Source: CBFDBT01 sp965603115 (GTDB lineage Bacteria; Pseudomonadota; Alphaproteobacteria; Sphingomonadales; Kordiimonadaceae). From it: a stretch of 10,566 nucleotides of DNA. Numbering within the stretch: the first letter of the stretch is position 1; each line of letters opens with the position of its first letter. The notes beneath the pieces are model-generated. The model was not told the origin of the DNA. It saw only the letters and a program-made list of their open reading frames with translations, and made no database searches. The stretch is taken from NCBI GenBank assembly GCA_965603115.1, contig CBFDBT010000089.1, positions 1-10,566 of the forward strand. The letters are read 5' to 3'. A program made the position numbers and the translations under genes. Positions 1 through 7,200 of the stretch are shown one piece after another.

Positions 1-718
1 CACCAAGGAAGTTACCGTAAGTAACATCAAAAGGAGCAACGTTCACATTAATCGCGCCAATGGCATCAATAGAGATTGGTGTGCGCTGGGTAGCAGACGC
101 GTTAAAAGACAAACCAAAGTTATCGTTTTGTGCTACACCATCAACCGTCACGCTGTTAAAGCGGAAGTTTGCGCCAGCAATAGAAACTGCAGGGCCACGT
201 GGAACACTATCATCGACAAGGATTTTTGAATCTGTTTCGATAACATTTACGAAATCACGGCTGATAGAGGGAATGCTTTCAATCGTTCCTCGACCAAAAT
301 CACGACCAGCACCCGTTTTAATAGCGGATAAACCCGCAGTACCGGTTACAACGATTTCATCAATGGACTGGGCTGAACCCACAACCAGAGAAACCGAACC
401 AGTAGCACCAAGTGCCAAGTTCAAATCATCAATTGATTTTGCTGTAAACTCTGATCCATCTGCCAATTTAACTTGGTATGGACCACCAATTTGGAGACCA
501 CGTGCTGAAAAACGCCCCTCAGCATCAGATGTAACTGTTCTAACCGTACCCGTTGGTAGGTGTGTAATAGTCACTGATACGTTGCCAACAGACTGGCCTG
601 CCGCATCAACAACCACACCGCGGAGGTTTGAACTTGTATCCTGTGCGGAAACTGTTGCATTAGCCATTAAAGCTGTTGTTGCAACGGTCGCCATTAAAGC
701 TATACGACGAAAACTCAT
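1..718 (-). CDS. TonB-dependent receptor, Oar-like, N-terminal part (3' end off the left edge)
   Basis: Outer-membrane beta-barrel transporter, of which 239 N-terminal residues are visible; the reading frame is open to the left edge. Residues 1-25 form a signal peptide (basic MSFRR, hydrophobic stretch, cleavage likely after VSA at 23-25). Residues about 31-115 are a carboxypeptidase-regulatory-like beta-sandwich (NLRGVVVDAAG, then SDAEGRFSARGL). A TonB-box-like DEIVVTG follows at 120-126, and the plug domain begins at about 133 (SISRDFVN, then VDGVAQNDNFG, then NVNVAPFDVTYGNF). This order is that of Oar-type receptors, which usually run to about 1000 residues, so most of the plug and all of the barrel are missing here. 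The ATG at 716-718 has an AAGAAGGGA Shine-Dalgarno 9 nt upstream. The substrate cannot be told. A plus-strand open frame at 60-758 is only its shadow. Confidence 0.9.
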   Translation of the reverse strand, partial: MSFRRIALMATVATTALMANATVSAQDTSSNLRGVVVDAAGQSVGNVSVTITHLPTGTVRTVTSDAEGRFSARGLQIGGPYQVKLADGSEFTAKSIDDLNLALGATGSVSLVVGSAQSIDEIVVTGTAGLSAIKTGAGRDFGRGTIESIPSISRDFVNVIETDSKILVDDSVPRGPAVSIAGANFRFNSVTVDGVAQNDNFGLSFNASATQRTPISIDAIGAINVNVAPFDVTYGNFLG

Positions 719-750
719 TACGATTTATCCCTTCTTGAAAATTACAAAAC

Positions 751-784
751 TATTTTAATTTGAACTTTTATTTTAATTTGAACT
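751..784. repeat. 16-bp direct repeat in the receptor leader
   Basis: TATTTTAATTTGAACT occurs at 751-766 and again exactly at 769-784, a period of 18 bp, about 33 bp upstream of the receptor start codon. Its 10-bp core AATTTGAACT recurs in reverse complement at 2228-2237, in the GST/ene-reductase divergent region. It may be a regulatory site or simply AT-rich duplication in the leader; the sequence does not decide between them. Confidence 0.6.
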
Positions 785-809
785 GTGGCCGCCCCGAAAC
801 GACTTAAAA

Positions 810-825
810 TTGACCAAACAGTCAA
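810..825. promoter_or_regulatory. Inverted repeat TTGAC-N6-GTCAA, possible operator
   Basis: TTGACCAAACAGTCAA has perfect 5-bp arms around a 6-bp spacer. It lies about 92 bp upstream of the receptor start, in the gap between the receptor and the peroxidase. Read on the receptor strand, the left arm doubles as a TTGACT -35-like hexamer, which is where a repressor would be expected to sit. TetR-family operators often have this general shape, but no TetR gene is visible here, so the regulator is unknown. Confidence 0.4.
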
Positions 826-910
826 CTACAAGAATTTTGTATCAGCATACAGGCATGCAATCCAGAAAAATCACACGCTAAAGTATAAGATGAGAATTAA
901 AGTCCAAAAC

Positions 911-928
911 TGTTACATTTGGGTAACA
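911..928. promoter_or_regulatory. Inverted repeat TGTTAC-N6-GTAACA
   Basis: TGTTACATTTGGGTAACA has perfect 6-bp arms around a 6-bp spacer. It sits 26 bp past the end of the peroxidase gene and about 193 bp upstream of the receptor start. The geometry (6+6+6) suits a dimeric helix-turn-helix protein of the CRP/GntR size class, but the arm sequence is not the CRP TGTGA/TCACA consensus. There is no T-run, so it is not a good terminator for the peroxidase gene. Confidence 0.4.
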
Positions 929-953
929 ACTGACGCCAAGAATAGGCGACATA

Positions 954-1505
954 TCAACCTTTTGAGAGCTCGGCGTCTATTTTTGCCAACACTTCTTGTG
1001 ACATTGGCTCAGTTTTTGTCGGGAAAAATGCTACAGGATTTCCTTTAGAATCAATAAGATACTTATGAAAGTTCCATTTTGGCCTCGATTCGCGGCCTAA
1101 TTTTTCCTTCAGCCAAACATAAAGCGGATGCGCATCATCGCCAATAACCTTATTTTTTTCCGCAAGGGGAAAATTAACGCCGTAATTGATCTCGCAAAAT
1201 TCTTTAATTTCTGCAGCCGTGCCCGGCTCTTGCTGACGAAAGTCATTACTTGGAACGCCAACAACCACCAGCCCTTTATCTTTGTAGGTAGACCATAAGG
1301 TTTGAAGCCCCTCATATTGAGGCGTATAGCCACATTTTGATGCAGTATTGACCAACAGCACCACCTTGCCGGCAAATTGGCTCATTGGCATTGCATCACC
1401 ATCTATGGTTTTGAAAGAAAAATCATGCACCGATGCTTCCTGCGAATTAGCAGACAAGGCCACAGTAAATAATAGCACGAAAACAAGAGCAAATTTGTTG
1501 GTCAT
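954..1505 (-). CDS. Exported glutathione peroxidase family protein
   Basis: Thiol peroxidase of the GPx family that reduces hydrogen peroxide or organic hydroperoxides. It has 183 residues: a 21-25 residue signal peptide (MTNKFALVF, hydrophobic core, LSANSQEA) and then one complete GPx domain. The peroxidatic Cys58 lies in NTASKCGYTP. The other tetrad residues are visible as Gln92 in NDFRQQEPG and Trp144-Asn145 in KWNFHKYLID. A second cysteine, Cys104 in EFCEINYGVNFP, is one position off the resolving cysteine of thioredoxin-dependent members, so the physiological reductant (thioredoxin-like or glutathione) is unsettled. The signal peptide suggests a periplasmic location, which differs from the usual cytoplasmic form. 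The ATG at 1503-1505 has a GAAGGAAG ribosome site about 8 nt upstream. It follows the GST gene after 61 nt with no clear terminator between, so the two are probably co-transcribed. Confidence 0.93.
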   Translation of the reverse strand: MTNKFALVFVLLFTVALSANSQEASVHDFSFKTIDGDAMPMSQFAGKVVLLVNTASKCGYTPQYEGLQTLWSTYKDKGLVVVGVPSNDFRQQEPGTAAEIKEFCEINYGVNFPLAEKNKVIGDDAHPLYVWLKEKLGRESRPKWNFHKYLIDSKGNPVAFFPTKTEPMSQEVLAKIDAELSKG

Positions 1506-1566
1506 GATAATTCTTCCTTCTCAATTTTTTTCAGCATAATCCACAATATAAGATTATTATAGTCTT

Positions 1567-2214
1567 TTATTCCCCAAAAACAATCTCTTGCGCACCTTGA
1601 TGCCATAATGGGTATTTAAGCATTATAGATTTAAAAATGGAGCTTGCAATAAAGTCTGAAAGCCATCGTCGAACGTGGGGGTAATCACAACTCTCAAACC
1701 AGTCGCGATCAACATTTGCAAACTGTCTGACAAACGTCACAGTTGCCATATCACCAAGTGTGGCATTTTCTCCAAAGAGAAATGCATTTTTCTCCAAGCG
1801 ACCCTCTAGAAGCTTTAAAAACGCACAAGCCGCTTTTCTGTGGTGAAGCGGATCCACGTCATCATATCTATTGGCATATTTATAGCGATCAAGGTGGCCT
1901 TTAAACTCGTCTTCACAGCGCTCGATCAGCGCCAGCATCTCAGCTAGATCACCTTTCAGCCACCCCTCGGGATCATTTTTCTCAAGAGCCCAGACCATAA
2001 TATCCAAGCTTTCATCGATGACAGTAGCATCATCTAATATGAGAACTGGCACCGTGCCTTTTGGCGAGGCCTTCAGCATCTCGGCGGGCTTGTCCCTTAA
2101 GACTATTTCCCGCAGTGCTACACGCGTACCGCTCACTAAAAGCGCTAACCTTGCCCGCATAGCGTAAGGGCATCTTCGAAAGCTATATAAGATTGGCAAT
2201 GGTATATTTTGCAT
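1567..2214 (-). CDS. Glutathione S-transferase family protein
   Basis: A 215-residue two-domain GST with a thioredoxin-like N-terminal half and a helical C-terminal half. The first strand and helix read LYSFRRCPYAMRARLAL, with a CPYA motif (Cys15-Pro16) at the active-site position, which resembles omega/glutaredoxin-2-like GSTs rather than Ser/Tyr types. KGTVPVL (52-58) carries the cis-proline Pro56, and IDESLDIM holds Glu68-Ser69, the usual contact for the gamma-glutamyl group of glutathione. LGDMATVTFVRQF (153-165) contains the conserved N-capping Asp155 of the C-terminal domain. A cysteine active site points to thiol transferase or deglutathionylation activity rather than classical conjugation; this is inference. 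The start at 2212-2214 has only a weak ribosome site (TTTGAG). The gene lies divergent from the ene-reductase (86 nt) and upstream of the peroxidase. Confidence 0.9.
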   Translation of the reverse strand: MQNIPLPILYSFRRCPYAMRARLALLVSGTRVALREIVLRDKPAEMLKASPKGTVPVLILDDATVIDESLDIMVWALEKNDPEGWLKGDLAEMLALIERCEDEFKGHLDRYKYANRYDDVDPLHHRKAACAFLKLLEGRLEKNAFLFGENATLGDMATVTFVRQFANVDRDWFESCDYPHVRRWLSDFIASSIFKSIMLKYPLWHQGAQEIVFGE

Positions 2215-2300
2215 AAATCATACTCAAAGTTCAAATTTATTCTGTTCTAGTTCATCATTATCAGTTAAAGGTGCTTTATAGAAAAGCATAGGGAATATTT
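2215..2300. promoter_or_regulatory. Divergent promoter region between GST and ene-reductase
   Basis: These 86 nt must hold the promoters of both the minus-strand GST-GPx pair and the plus-strand ene-reductase-YaiI pair. The DNA is AT-rich. It contains AGTTCAAATT at 2228-2237, the same 10-mer found twice upstream of the receptor gene, and TTTATA at 2275-2280 as a weak -10 candidate for the plus strand. AGGGAA at 2290-2295 is the ribosome site of the ene-reductase. No strong palindromic operator is seen. Confidence 0.45.
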
Positions 2301-3416
2301 ATGACAAATAAAACAGACGTTCTTTTTAAACCATTTTCACACGGAAATTTTAGCACACCAAACAGGGTTGTCATGGCACCAATGACCCGCCAAATGTCTC
2401 CAGGCAATATACCAGATGACAATGTGGTAGAATATTACCGCAAACGTGCAGCAGGCGGCGTTGGTCTTATCATTACAGAAGGCACATGTGTTAATCATGC
2501 GGCTTCCAATATGTCACCCGGTATTCCGCATATATTTGGTGAGGCCTCACTGGCTGGCTGGAAAAAGGTCGTGGATGCTGTGCACGCTGAAGGCGGCAAG
2601 ATCATGCCCCAGCTCTGGCATGTTGGCACTGCCCGTCCTAAAGGCGCTGAGCCCAACCCAGAAGTACCACCATACGGCCCGTCTGGTATGGCAATGCCTG
2701 GCAAGGTAAACCGACATGTTATGAGCGAAGATGACATTAACGAAGTCATCGCCGCCTTTGCCCAAGGCGCTAAGGACTCAAAGGCTATTGGTTTTGATGG
2801 TGTGGAAATCCACGGTGCCCATGGCTACCTGATTGATCAGTTTTTCTGGGAAGGCCTAAATCAGCGTGACGATAAATGGGGCGGTTCCATGGAAAATCGC
2901 GGGCGTTTTGCCGTCGAGATTATCAAAGCTATTCGCAAGGAAGTTGGCCCAGACTTTCCTATCATCCTTCGCTGGTCTCAGTGGAAGCAACAAGAATTTA
3001 CAGCAAAGCTTGCTCAAAACCCGCAAGAGCTAGAAGCTTTCCTCAAGCCGCTCAGTGACGCGGGCGTTGACGTTTTCCATTGCAGCACACGCCGCTTTTG
3101 GGAGCCAGAGTTTGAAGGCAGCGACCTCAACCTTGCTGGCTGGGTTAAAAAAATCACTGGCAAACCATGTATTACAGTTGGCAGTGTCGGCCTTGATAAT
3201 GACTTTATCGCATCACCAGAAGAAGGCGTGATGTTCAGTGAAGCCAAACCAGCCTCCATTGATAACCTACTAGAGCGAATGAACAATGGTGAGTTTGAAA
3301 TGGTGGCTATTGGTCGTGCGCTCATCGCCAACGCGGACTGGTCTAACAAAGTGCGTGACGGCAAGTCCGCAGAGCTAAAGGCATATACCAAGGAAATGCT
3401 AGGAAGTTTGGACTAA
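2301..3416 (+). CDS. NADH:flavin oxidoreductase, Old Yellow Enzyme family (ene-reductase)
   Basis: FMN-dependent oxidoreductase of 371 residues, one TIM barrel, expected to reduce activated C=C bonds (enones, maleimides) or nitro compounds with NAD(P)H in the cytoplasm. The N-terminal flavin loop NRVVMAPMTR (21-30) ends in the PMTR form. LWHVGT (105-110) follows, then the substrate-binding HGAHGYLIDQFF, with the His171/His174 pair and the proton-donor Tyr176. LNQRDDKWGGSMENR (186-200) is a family signature, and the C-terminal flavin phosphate-binding segments are ITVGSVG (291-297) and VAIGRALIAN (335-344). All key residues are present and the length is normal. The ATG has an AGGGAA ribosome site 5 nt upstream. 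It stands divergent from GST and directly precedes yaiI with 1 nt between stop and start. The exact substrate is not predictable; NemA-like electrophile detoxification fits the neighbours. Confidence 0.94.
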   Translation: MTNKTDVLFKPFSHGNFSTPNRVVMAPMTRQMSPGNIPDDNVVEYYRKRAAGGVGLIITEGTCVNHAASNMSPGIPHIFGEASLAGWKKVVDAVHAEGGKIMPQLWHVGTARPKGAEPNPEVPPYGPSGMAMPGKVNRHVMSEDDINEVIAAFAQGAKDSKAIGFDGVEIHGAHGYLIDQFFWEGLNQRDDKWGGSMENRGRFAVEIIKAIRKEVGPDFPIILRWSQWKQQEFTAKLAQNPQELEAFLKPLSDAGVDVFHCSTRRFWEPEFEGSDLNLAGWVKKITGKPCITVGSVGLDNDFIASPEEGVMFSEAKPASIDNLLERMNNGEFEMVAIGRALIANADWSNKVRDGKSAELKAYTKEMLGSLD

Positions 3417-3417
3417 A

Positions 3418-3870
3418 ATGCTGGAAATCTTCATAGACGCGGACGCTTGTCCGGTGAAAGAAGAAATACTCAAGGTGGCCGACCGCTATAAGCTGTCGGT
3501 CTATCTTGTCTCCAATAGTTGGCTCAGCATGCGTGTTGGGCCAAATGTTGAGAAAGTTGTCGTCGACGATGGATTTGACGCAGCCGACAACTGGATCGCT
3601 GAAAAAATACAGGCTGGTGATATCGCCGTCACATCCGACATTCCTCTTGCTGAACGCTGCCTAACGGCTGGTGCTAAAGTTCTTGGCCCAACAGGTAAAC
3701 AGTTTACCAACGATAATATCGGTATGGCGCTCTCGATGCGGGCCTTGAAGCAAGACCTGCGCGACATGGGCGAAATTGGCGGTGGCCCTCCGCCTTTCAG
3801 CAAACGTGACCGCAGTCAGTTTTTGCAGGAACTGGATAAAGTCATCCAGCAGATAAAACGAGGGCGGTGA
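3418..3870 (+). CDS. yaiI: YaiI/YqxD family protein (UPF0178, DUF188)
   Basis: A 150-residue conserved protein of unknown function, full length for the family. The N-terminal strand and loop IFIDADACPVKEE (4-16) carry the clustered acidic residues Asp7 and Asp9 plus Cys11, which resemble the metal site of a PIN/NYN-like nuclease fold. VTSDIPLAERC (71-81), GPTGKQFTNDNIG (90-102) and GGGPPPFSKRDR (122-133) are the other family blocks. The nuclease idea is inference from fold-like spacing, not demonstrated. Its ATG follows the ene-reductase stop codon after a single base (TAA A ATG), so translation is very probably coupled and the pair shares a transcript. Nothing about the family explains that pairing. 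Confidence 0.93.
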   Translation: MLEIFIDADACPVKEEILKVADRYKLSVYLVSNSWLSMRVGPNVEKVVVDDGFDAADNWIAEKIQAGDIAVTSDIPLAERCLTAGAKVLGPTGKQFTNDNIGMALSMRALKQDLRDMGEIGGGPPPFSKRDRSQFLQELDKVIQQIKRGR

Positions 3871-3890
3871 AGATTTACTATTTACAATAA

Positions 3891-3916
3891 CCGTTCGCCC
3901 TGAGCCTGTCGAAGGG
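3891..3916. repeat. REP-like element, short copy
   Basis: The 26 bases run CCGTTCG, then CCCTGAGCCTGT, then CGAAGGG. The ends pair as a 7-bp stem with one G/G mismatch (CCGTTCG with CGAAGGG). The core CTGAGCCTGTCGAAG is a widely dispersed bacterial intergenic repeat that I recognise from many proteobacterial genomes. It starts 20 nt after the yaiI stop, so it forms a hairpin at the 3' end of that transcript, possibly as a stabiliser or attenuator. No T-run follows. Confidence 0.75.
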
Positions 3917-3932
3917 TCCAAGATTTAAAATT

Positions 3933-3988
3933 CCGTTCGTGCTGAGCAGAGCCTGAGATTTACGAAGGCGACGTCGAAGTATGAATGG
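3933..3988. repeat. REP-like element, long hairpin copy
   Basis: This begins with the same CCGTTCG-TGCTGAGC head as the short copy 42 bp upstream, but its body is longer. In plus-strand RNA, CCGUUCGUGCU (3933-3943) pairs with AGUAUGAAUGG (3978-3988) over 11 bp with three G-U wobbles. Inside it, GCCT (3951-3954) pairs with AGGC (3966-3969). The wobbles pair in RNA but not in single-stranded DNA, so if the stem matters it acts in the transcript rather than as a DNA cruciform. Both copies share orientation. Function is unknown. Confidence 0.7.
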
Positions 3989-4153
3989 ATGGCTGTTCAA
4001 TCAACCCTTTGATGTCGACTCAATCACCCCTCATCACTCCCCCTAAATATTGTTGCTCCAAACCTAGCTTTCCAAGGCGTATTATTCCAATCTACCACCC
4101 GAAAAATTATATTTTGAAAACTGTGAAAGATTTTCCTTTTCACCGTATGTTTT

Positions 4154-4205
4154 TTGACCTAAAGCGGATATCTAATATAGGTTTAATAAGTGATCACTTT
4201 AGGTC
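4154..4205 (+). promoter_or_regulatory. putA promoter candidate flanked by a 9-bp inverted repeat
   Basis: GACCTAAAG at 4156-4164 and CTTTAGGTC at 4197-4205 are perfect inverted copies, 41 bp apart centre to centre, close to four helical turns. The left copy overlaps a TTGACC -35-like hexamer (4154-4159). A weak TATAGG (4176-4181) lies 16 bp further on, which would place the transcript start near 4188 and the right copy in the 5' leader just before the ribosome site. This layout suits a repressor or an Lrp/AsnC-type regulator binding two sites on one face of the helix. The alternative is an RNA stem bringing the ribosome site close. The promoter hexamers are weak; the repeat itself is certain. 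Confidence 0.45.
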
Positions 4206-4213
4206 CATTGGGT

Positions 4214-4219
4214 AAGGGA
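4214..4219 (+). promoter_or_regulatory. Ribosome binding site that sets the putA start
   Basis: AAGGGA lies 9 nt before the ATG at 4229. The reading frame is open further back to a GTG at 4190, but that codon has no ribosome site and would add 13 residues unlike any PutA, so 4229 is preferred. Confidence 0.75.
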
Positions 4220-4228
4220 ATTTGTTCA

Positions 4229-7200
4229 ATGTCAAAAACTGCTTTAAATACAAAAATGACAGCTCTTTCAAAAGCATTTCTACGCGATGAAAGTGAAGTT
4301 ACCACAGATCTCATTCACAATTTCCCCTTGTCTGATAGTGAGCGTGCCAAAGTCACAGAGCATGCTCGCTCAATCGTAAGCCAGTCTCGCGCCCTACGTG
4401 ATCAACAAGGCACGCTTGATGCCTTCCTTGCTGAATTTGGCCTATCCAACCAAGAAGGTGTGGCGCTGATGTGCCTAGCCGAGGCTTTGCTGCGCATCCC
4501 CGACAGTGAAACCCAAGACAAGCTCATTGCTGAAAAGATGAAGTCGGGTGATTGGGCCGCACACAAAGGCCAGTCTGACAGTGTATTTGTTAATGCTTCC
4601 ACGTGGGGGCTTATGCTCACTGGCTCCATCATTGATATGGACAAAAGCATCACCAAAAACCCCACCAAATGGATGAGTGCGCTTGTATCTCGCTCTGGCG
4701 AGCCTGTAATTCGCAAAGCCGTGTTGCAAGCGATGAAAATCATGGGTGCTGAATTTGTTTTTGGTCGCAATATCAAAGAGGGCTTGAAGCGCCAAAAAAA
4801 GCAACCAAAGCACCAACGCATGATGAGCTTTGATATGCTGGGCGAAGGCGCGCGCACCATGGCTGATGCTGATCGCTATTTTGGCCTTTACAGTGACGCT
4901 ATCCATGCGGTTGGCAAGTCCGTTAAATCAGACGGCGACACCCCCCATGATCGCAGCTCCATTTCGATCAAACTCTCAGCGCTACATCCGCGCTATGAAG
5001 ATATCAATGCAGACCGCGTGATGGCTGAAATGCTGCCAAGGTTGGTAGAACTGGCTGAAATAGCTAAATCCTACGATATTCAACTGACTATCGACGCGGA
5101 AGAAGCTGACAGGTTAGACATAAGCTTGCGGATATTTGAGGCCCTTGCTAGAGACCAAAAGCTCGCTAACTGGGAAGGATTAGGCCTAGCGGTACAGGCC
5201 TACCAAAAACGTGCGCCTTACGTGATCGACTGGCTCATTGAACTCGCTAGTGAAACCGGCAGGCGCTTTCCTGTTCGCTTGGTAAAAGGAGCGTATTGGG
5301 ACACTGAGATAAAATATGCACAAGAGCTTGGCCTGCCTGACTATCCGGTTTTCACCCGCAAAGCATCAACTGATATTTGCTATCTCTATACTGCCAAAAA
5401 AATGATAGATGCGCCTAAGGCCTTCTATCCTCAATTTGCGACCCACAATGCGCACACTATTGCGGCTATCATCCATATGGCGAAAGGCATAGGCTATGAG
5501 TTTCAAAAGCTGCACGGCATGGGCACGCTCCTTTATGATGCTGCCGGGAAAATAGCTGGCACACCCATCCGCACGCGCACCTATGCCCCTGTTGGCTTGC
5601 ATGAAGATTTACTCCCTTATCTGGTGCGACGCTTGCTGGAAAATGGCGCCAACAGTAGCTTCATCAACCGCTTTATGGATGCTAAAGTCCCTGTTGAGGA
5701 GGTAGCGTCAGACCCTATTGATGAGGTGCAAACCGCACCTAGTTTGCGCCACACCATGATCCCAACGCCCGATAAAATGTACGGCGAAAGTCGTATTAAT
5801 AGTGCGGGATGCAATATTATGGATGGCGCGCAATCAAAGCCTCTAATCAAAGCGCTAAAAAGCAAGATCACCAAAATATATGAAGGTGGCGCAATCGTCT
5901 GCGGCAATCTCACAGGCGGGACACCACAAAATGTAACCAACCCCGCGGACACAAGCGCGATTGTTGGCACGGTTAGAAACGCTGAACCAAGCGATATTGA
6001 TGCCGCTCTTGGTGCTGCTCAGGCAGGCCAGCCGTCATGGAACCGTCTTGGCGGGGCAAAACGCGCCGATATTTTGCGGGCTGTTGCAGACGCTATTGAA
6101 GCAGACCGTGATACATTTGTTGACTTGCTAGTGCGAGAAGCTGGCAAAACCCTCGACGACTGCATCTCTGAAATTCGCGAAGCCGTGGACTTTTGCCGTT
6201 ATTATGCCGACCAAGGTGAAAAGCATTTTGAAAAGCCAACAGTTTTGCCCGGGCCAACAGGCGAGAGTAACGAGCTATTTCTCACAGGGCGCGGTACTTT
6301 CTTGTGTATTTCACCGTGGAATTTTCCGCTCGCCATTTTCACAGGACAAGTGGTGGCAGCGCTTGCAGCAGGTAATGCGGTTGTCGCCAAACCTGCTGAG
6401 CAAACACCGCTCATTGCTTGGCACGCGGTTACTCTTATGATCAAAGCGGGAGTTCCTGCTGACGTAGTGCATTTGCTCACCGGTAGCGGCGCTGAAGTTG
6501 GCGGTGTATTAACCGCTGACGAACGTGTATCGGGTGTGTGCTTTACCGGCTCAACCGCTACTGCCAAGCATATAAACCGCACTCTAGCTGAGCGCGACGG
6601 CGCCATCGTGCCGCTGATCGCTGAAACGGGCGGACAAAATGTTATGATTGTCGACAGCACCGCCCTGCCCGAGCAAGTAAGCGACGATGTTATCCTATCA
6701 GCCTTTGGCTCTGCTGGTCAGCGATGCTCGGCCCTGCGCGTGCTTTTTGTTCAAGACACAATTGCCGACAAGCAAATCGAAATGCTCAAAGGCGCGCTTA
6801 AGGAGCAACGCATAGGCAATCCTGCATCGCTAAAAACAGACGTGGGGCCAATCATCGACGAGATTGCCCTCAATCGTCTTAAAGATCACTGTGCAGCGAT
6901 GGAAAAAGAAGCAACATTCATTGCCAAAGCGGAAGTGACACCCGAATGTAAACGCGGCACTTTCCTTACACCTCATATTTTTGAGATTAATAGCCTCAGC
7001 GAGCTCAAAGAAGAACATTTTGGCCCCATCCTGCACATCATTCGCTTTAAAGCAGCTGATATTCCCCAAGTACTCGCCGATATCCACGCCACAGGATACG
7101 GCCTGACATTCGGTGTGCATTCACGGTTAGAAGCAAGATGGGCGGAGCTCTTTGAAGGTACACGCTGCGGCAATAGCTACATTAACCGCAACATGACAGG

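Larger units (their letters stand above)
3871..4228. other. Non-coding stretch between yaiI and putA
   Basis: This 358-nt gap holds two REP-like elements in its first third (3891-3988). A featureless AT-rich middle follows (about 3990-4120), where I see nothing convincing. The end is the putA leader, with a 6-bp inverted repeat (GTGAAA 4123-4128, TTTCAC 4138-4143), a 9-bp spaced inverted repeat and a ribosome site. A 76-codon frame at 3985-4215 has no family resemblance, no ribosome site and overlaps the putA leader; I treat it as chance. Confidence 0.7.

Noticed and set aside
60..758. Long plus-strand open frame of 232 codons
   Set aside because: It is antisense to the TonB-dependent receptor, whose minus-strand frame has a signal peptide, regulatory-like domain, TonB box and a good ribosome site. 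The plus-strand product has low-complexity, non-family sequence.
762..783. Alphaproteobacterial LexA box from the two GAAC words upstream of the receptor
   Set aside because: The known box is GTTC-N7-GTTC; here the spacing is N14, and the words are part of the 18-bp-period direct repeat.
785..1048. Plus-strand frame of 87 codons between the receptor and the peroxidase
   Set aside because: It begins at GTG without a ribosome site, overlaps the peroxidase 3' end, and shows no domain or membrane pattern.
1536..1557. ATAATC-N10-GATTAT inverted repeat between GST and GPx as a terminator or operator
   Set aside because: The arms are AT-only apart from one pair, the stem would be weak, no T-run follows on the transcribed strand, and such repeats are expected by chance in this AT-rich gap.
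3985..4215. Plus-strand frame of 76 codons before putA
   Set aside because: It starts inside the long REP-like hairpin, has no ribosome site, has unstructured composition and overlaps the putA leader elements.
4190..4228. GTG start 13 codons upstream for putA
   Set aside because: No ribosome site there, it overlaps the right arm of the inverted repeat, and the extra residues do not resemble PutA; the ATG at 4229 has AAGGGA at proper spacing.
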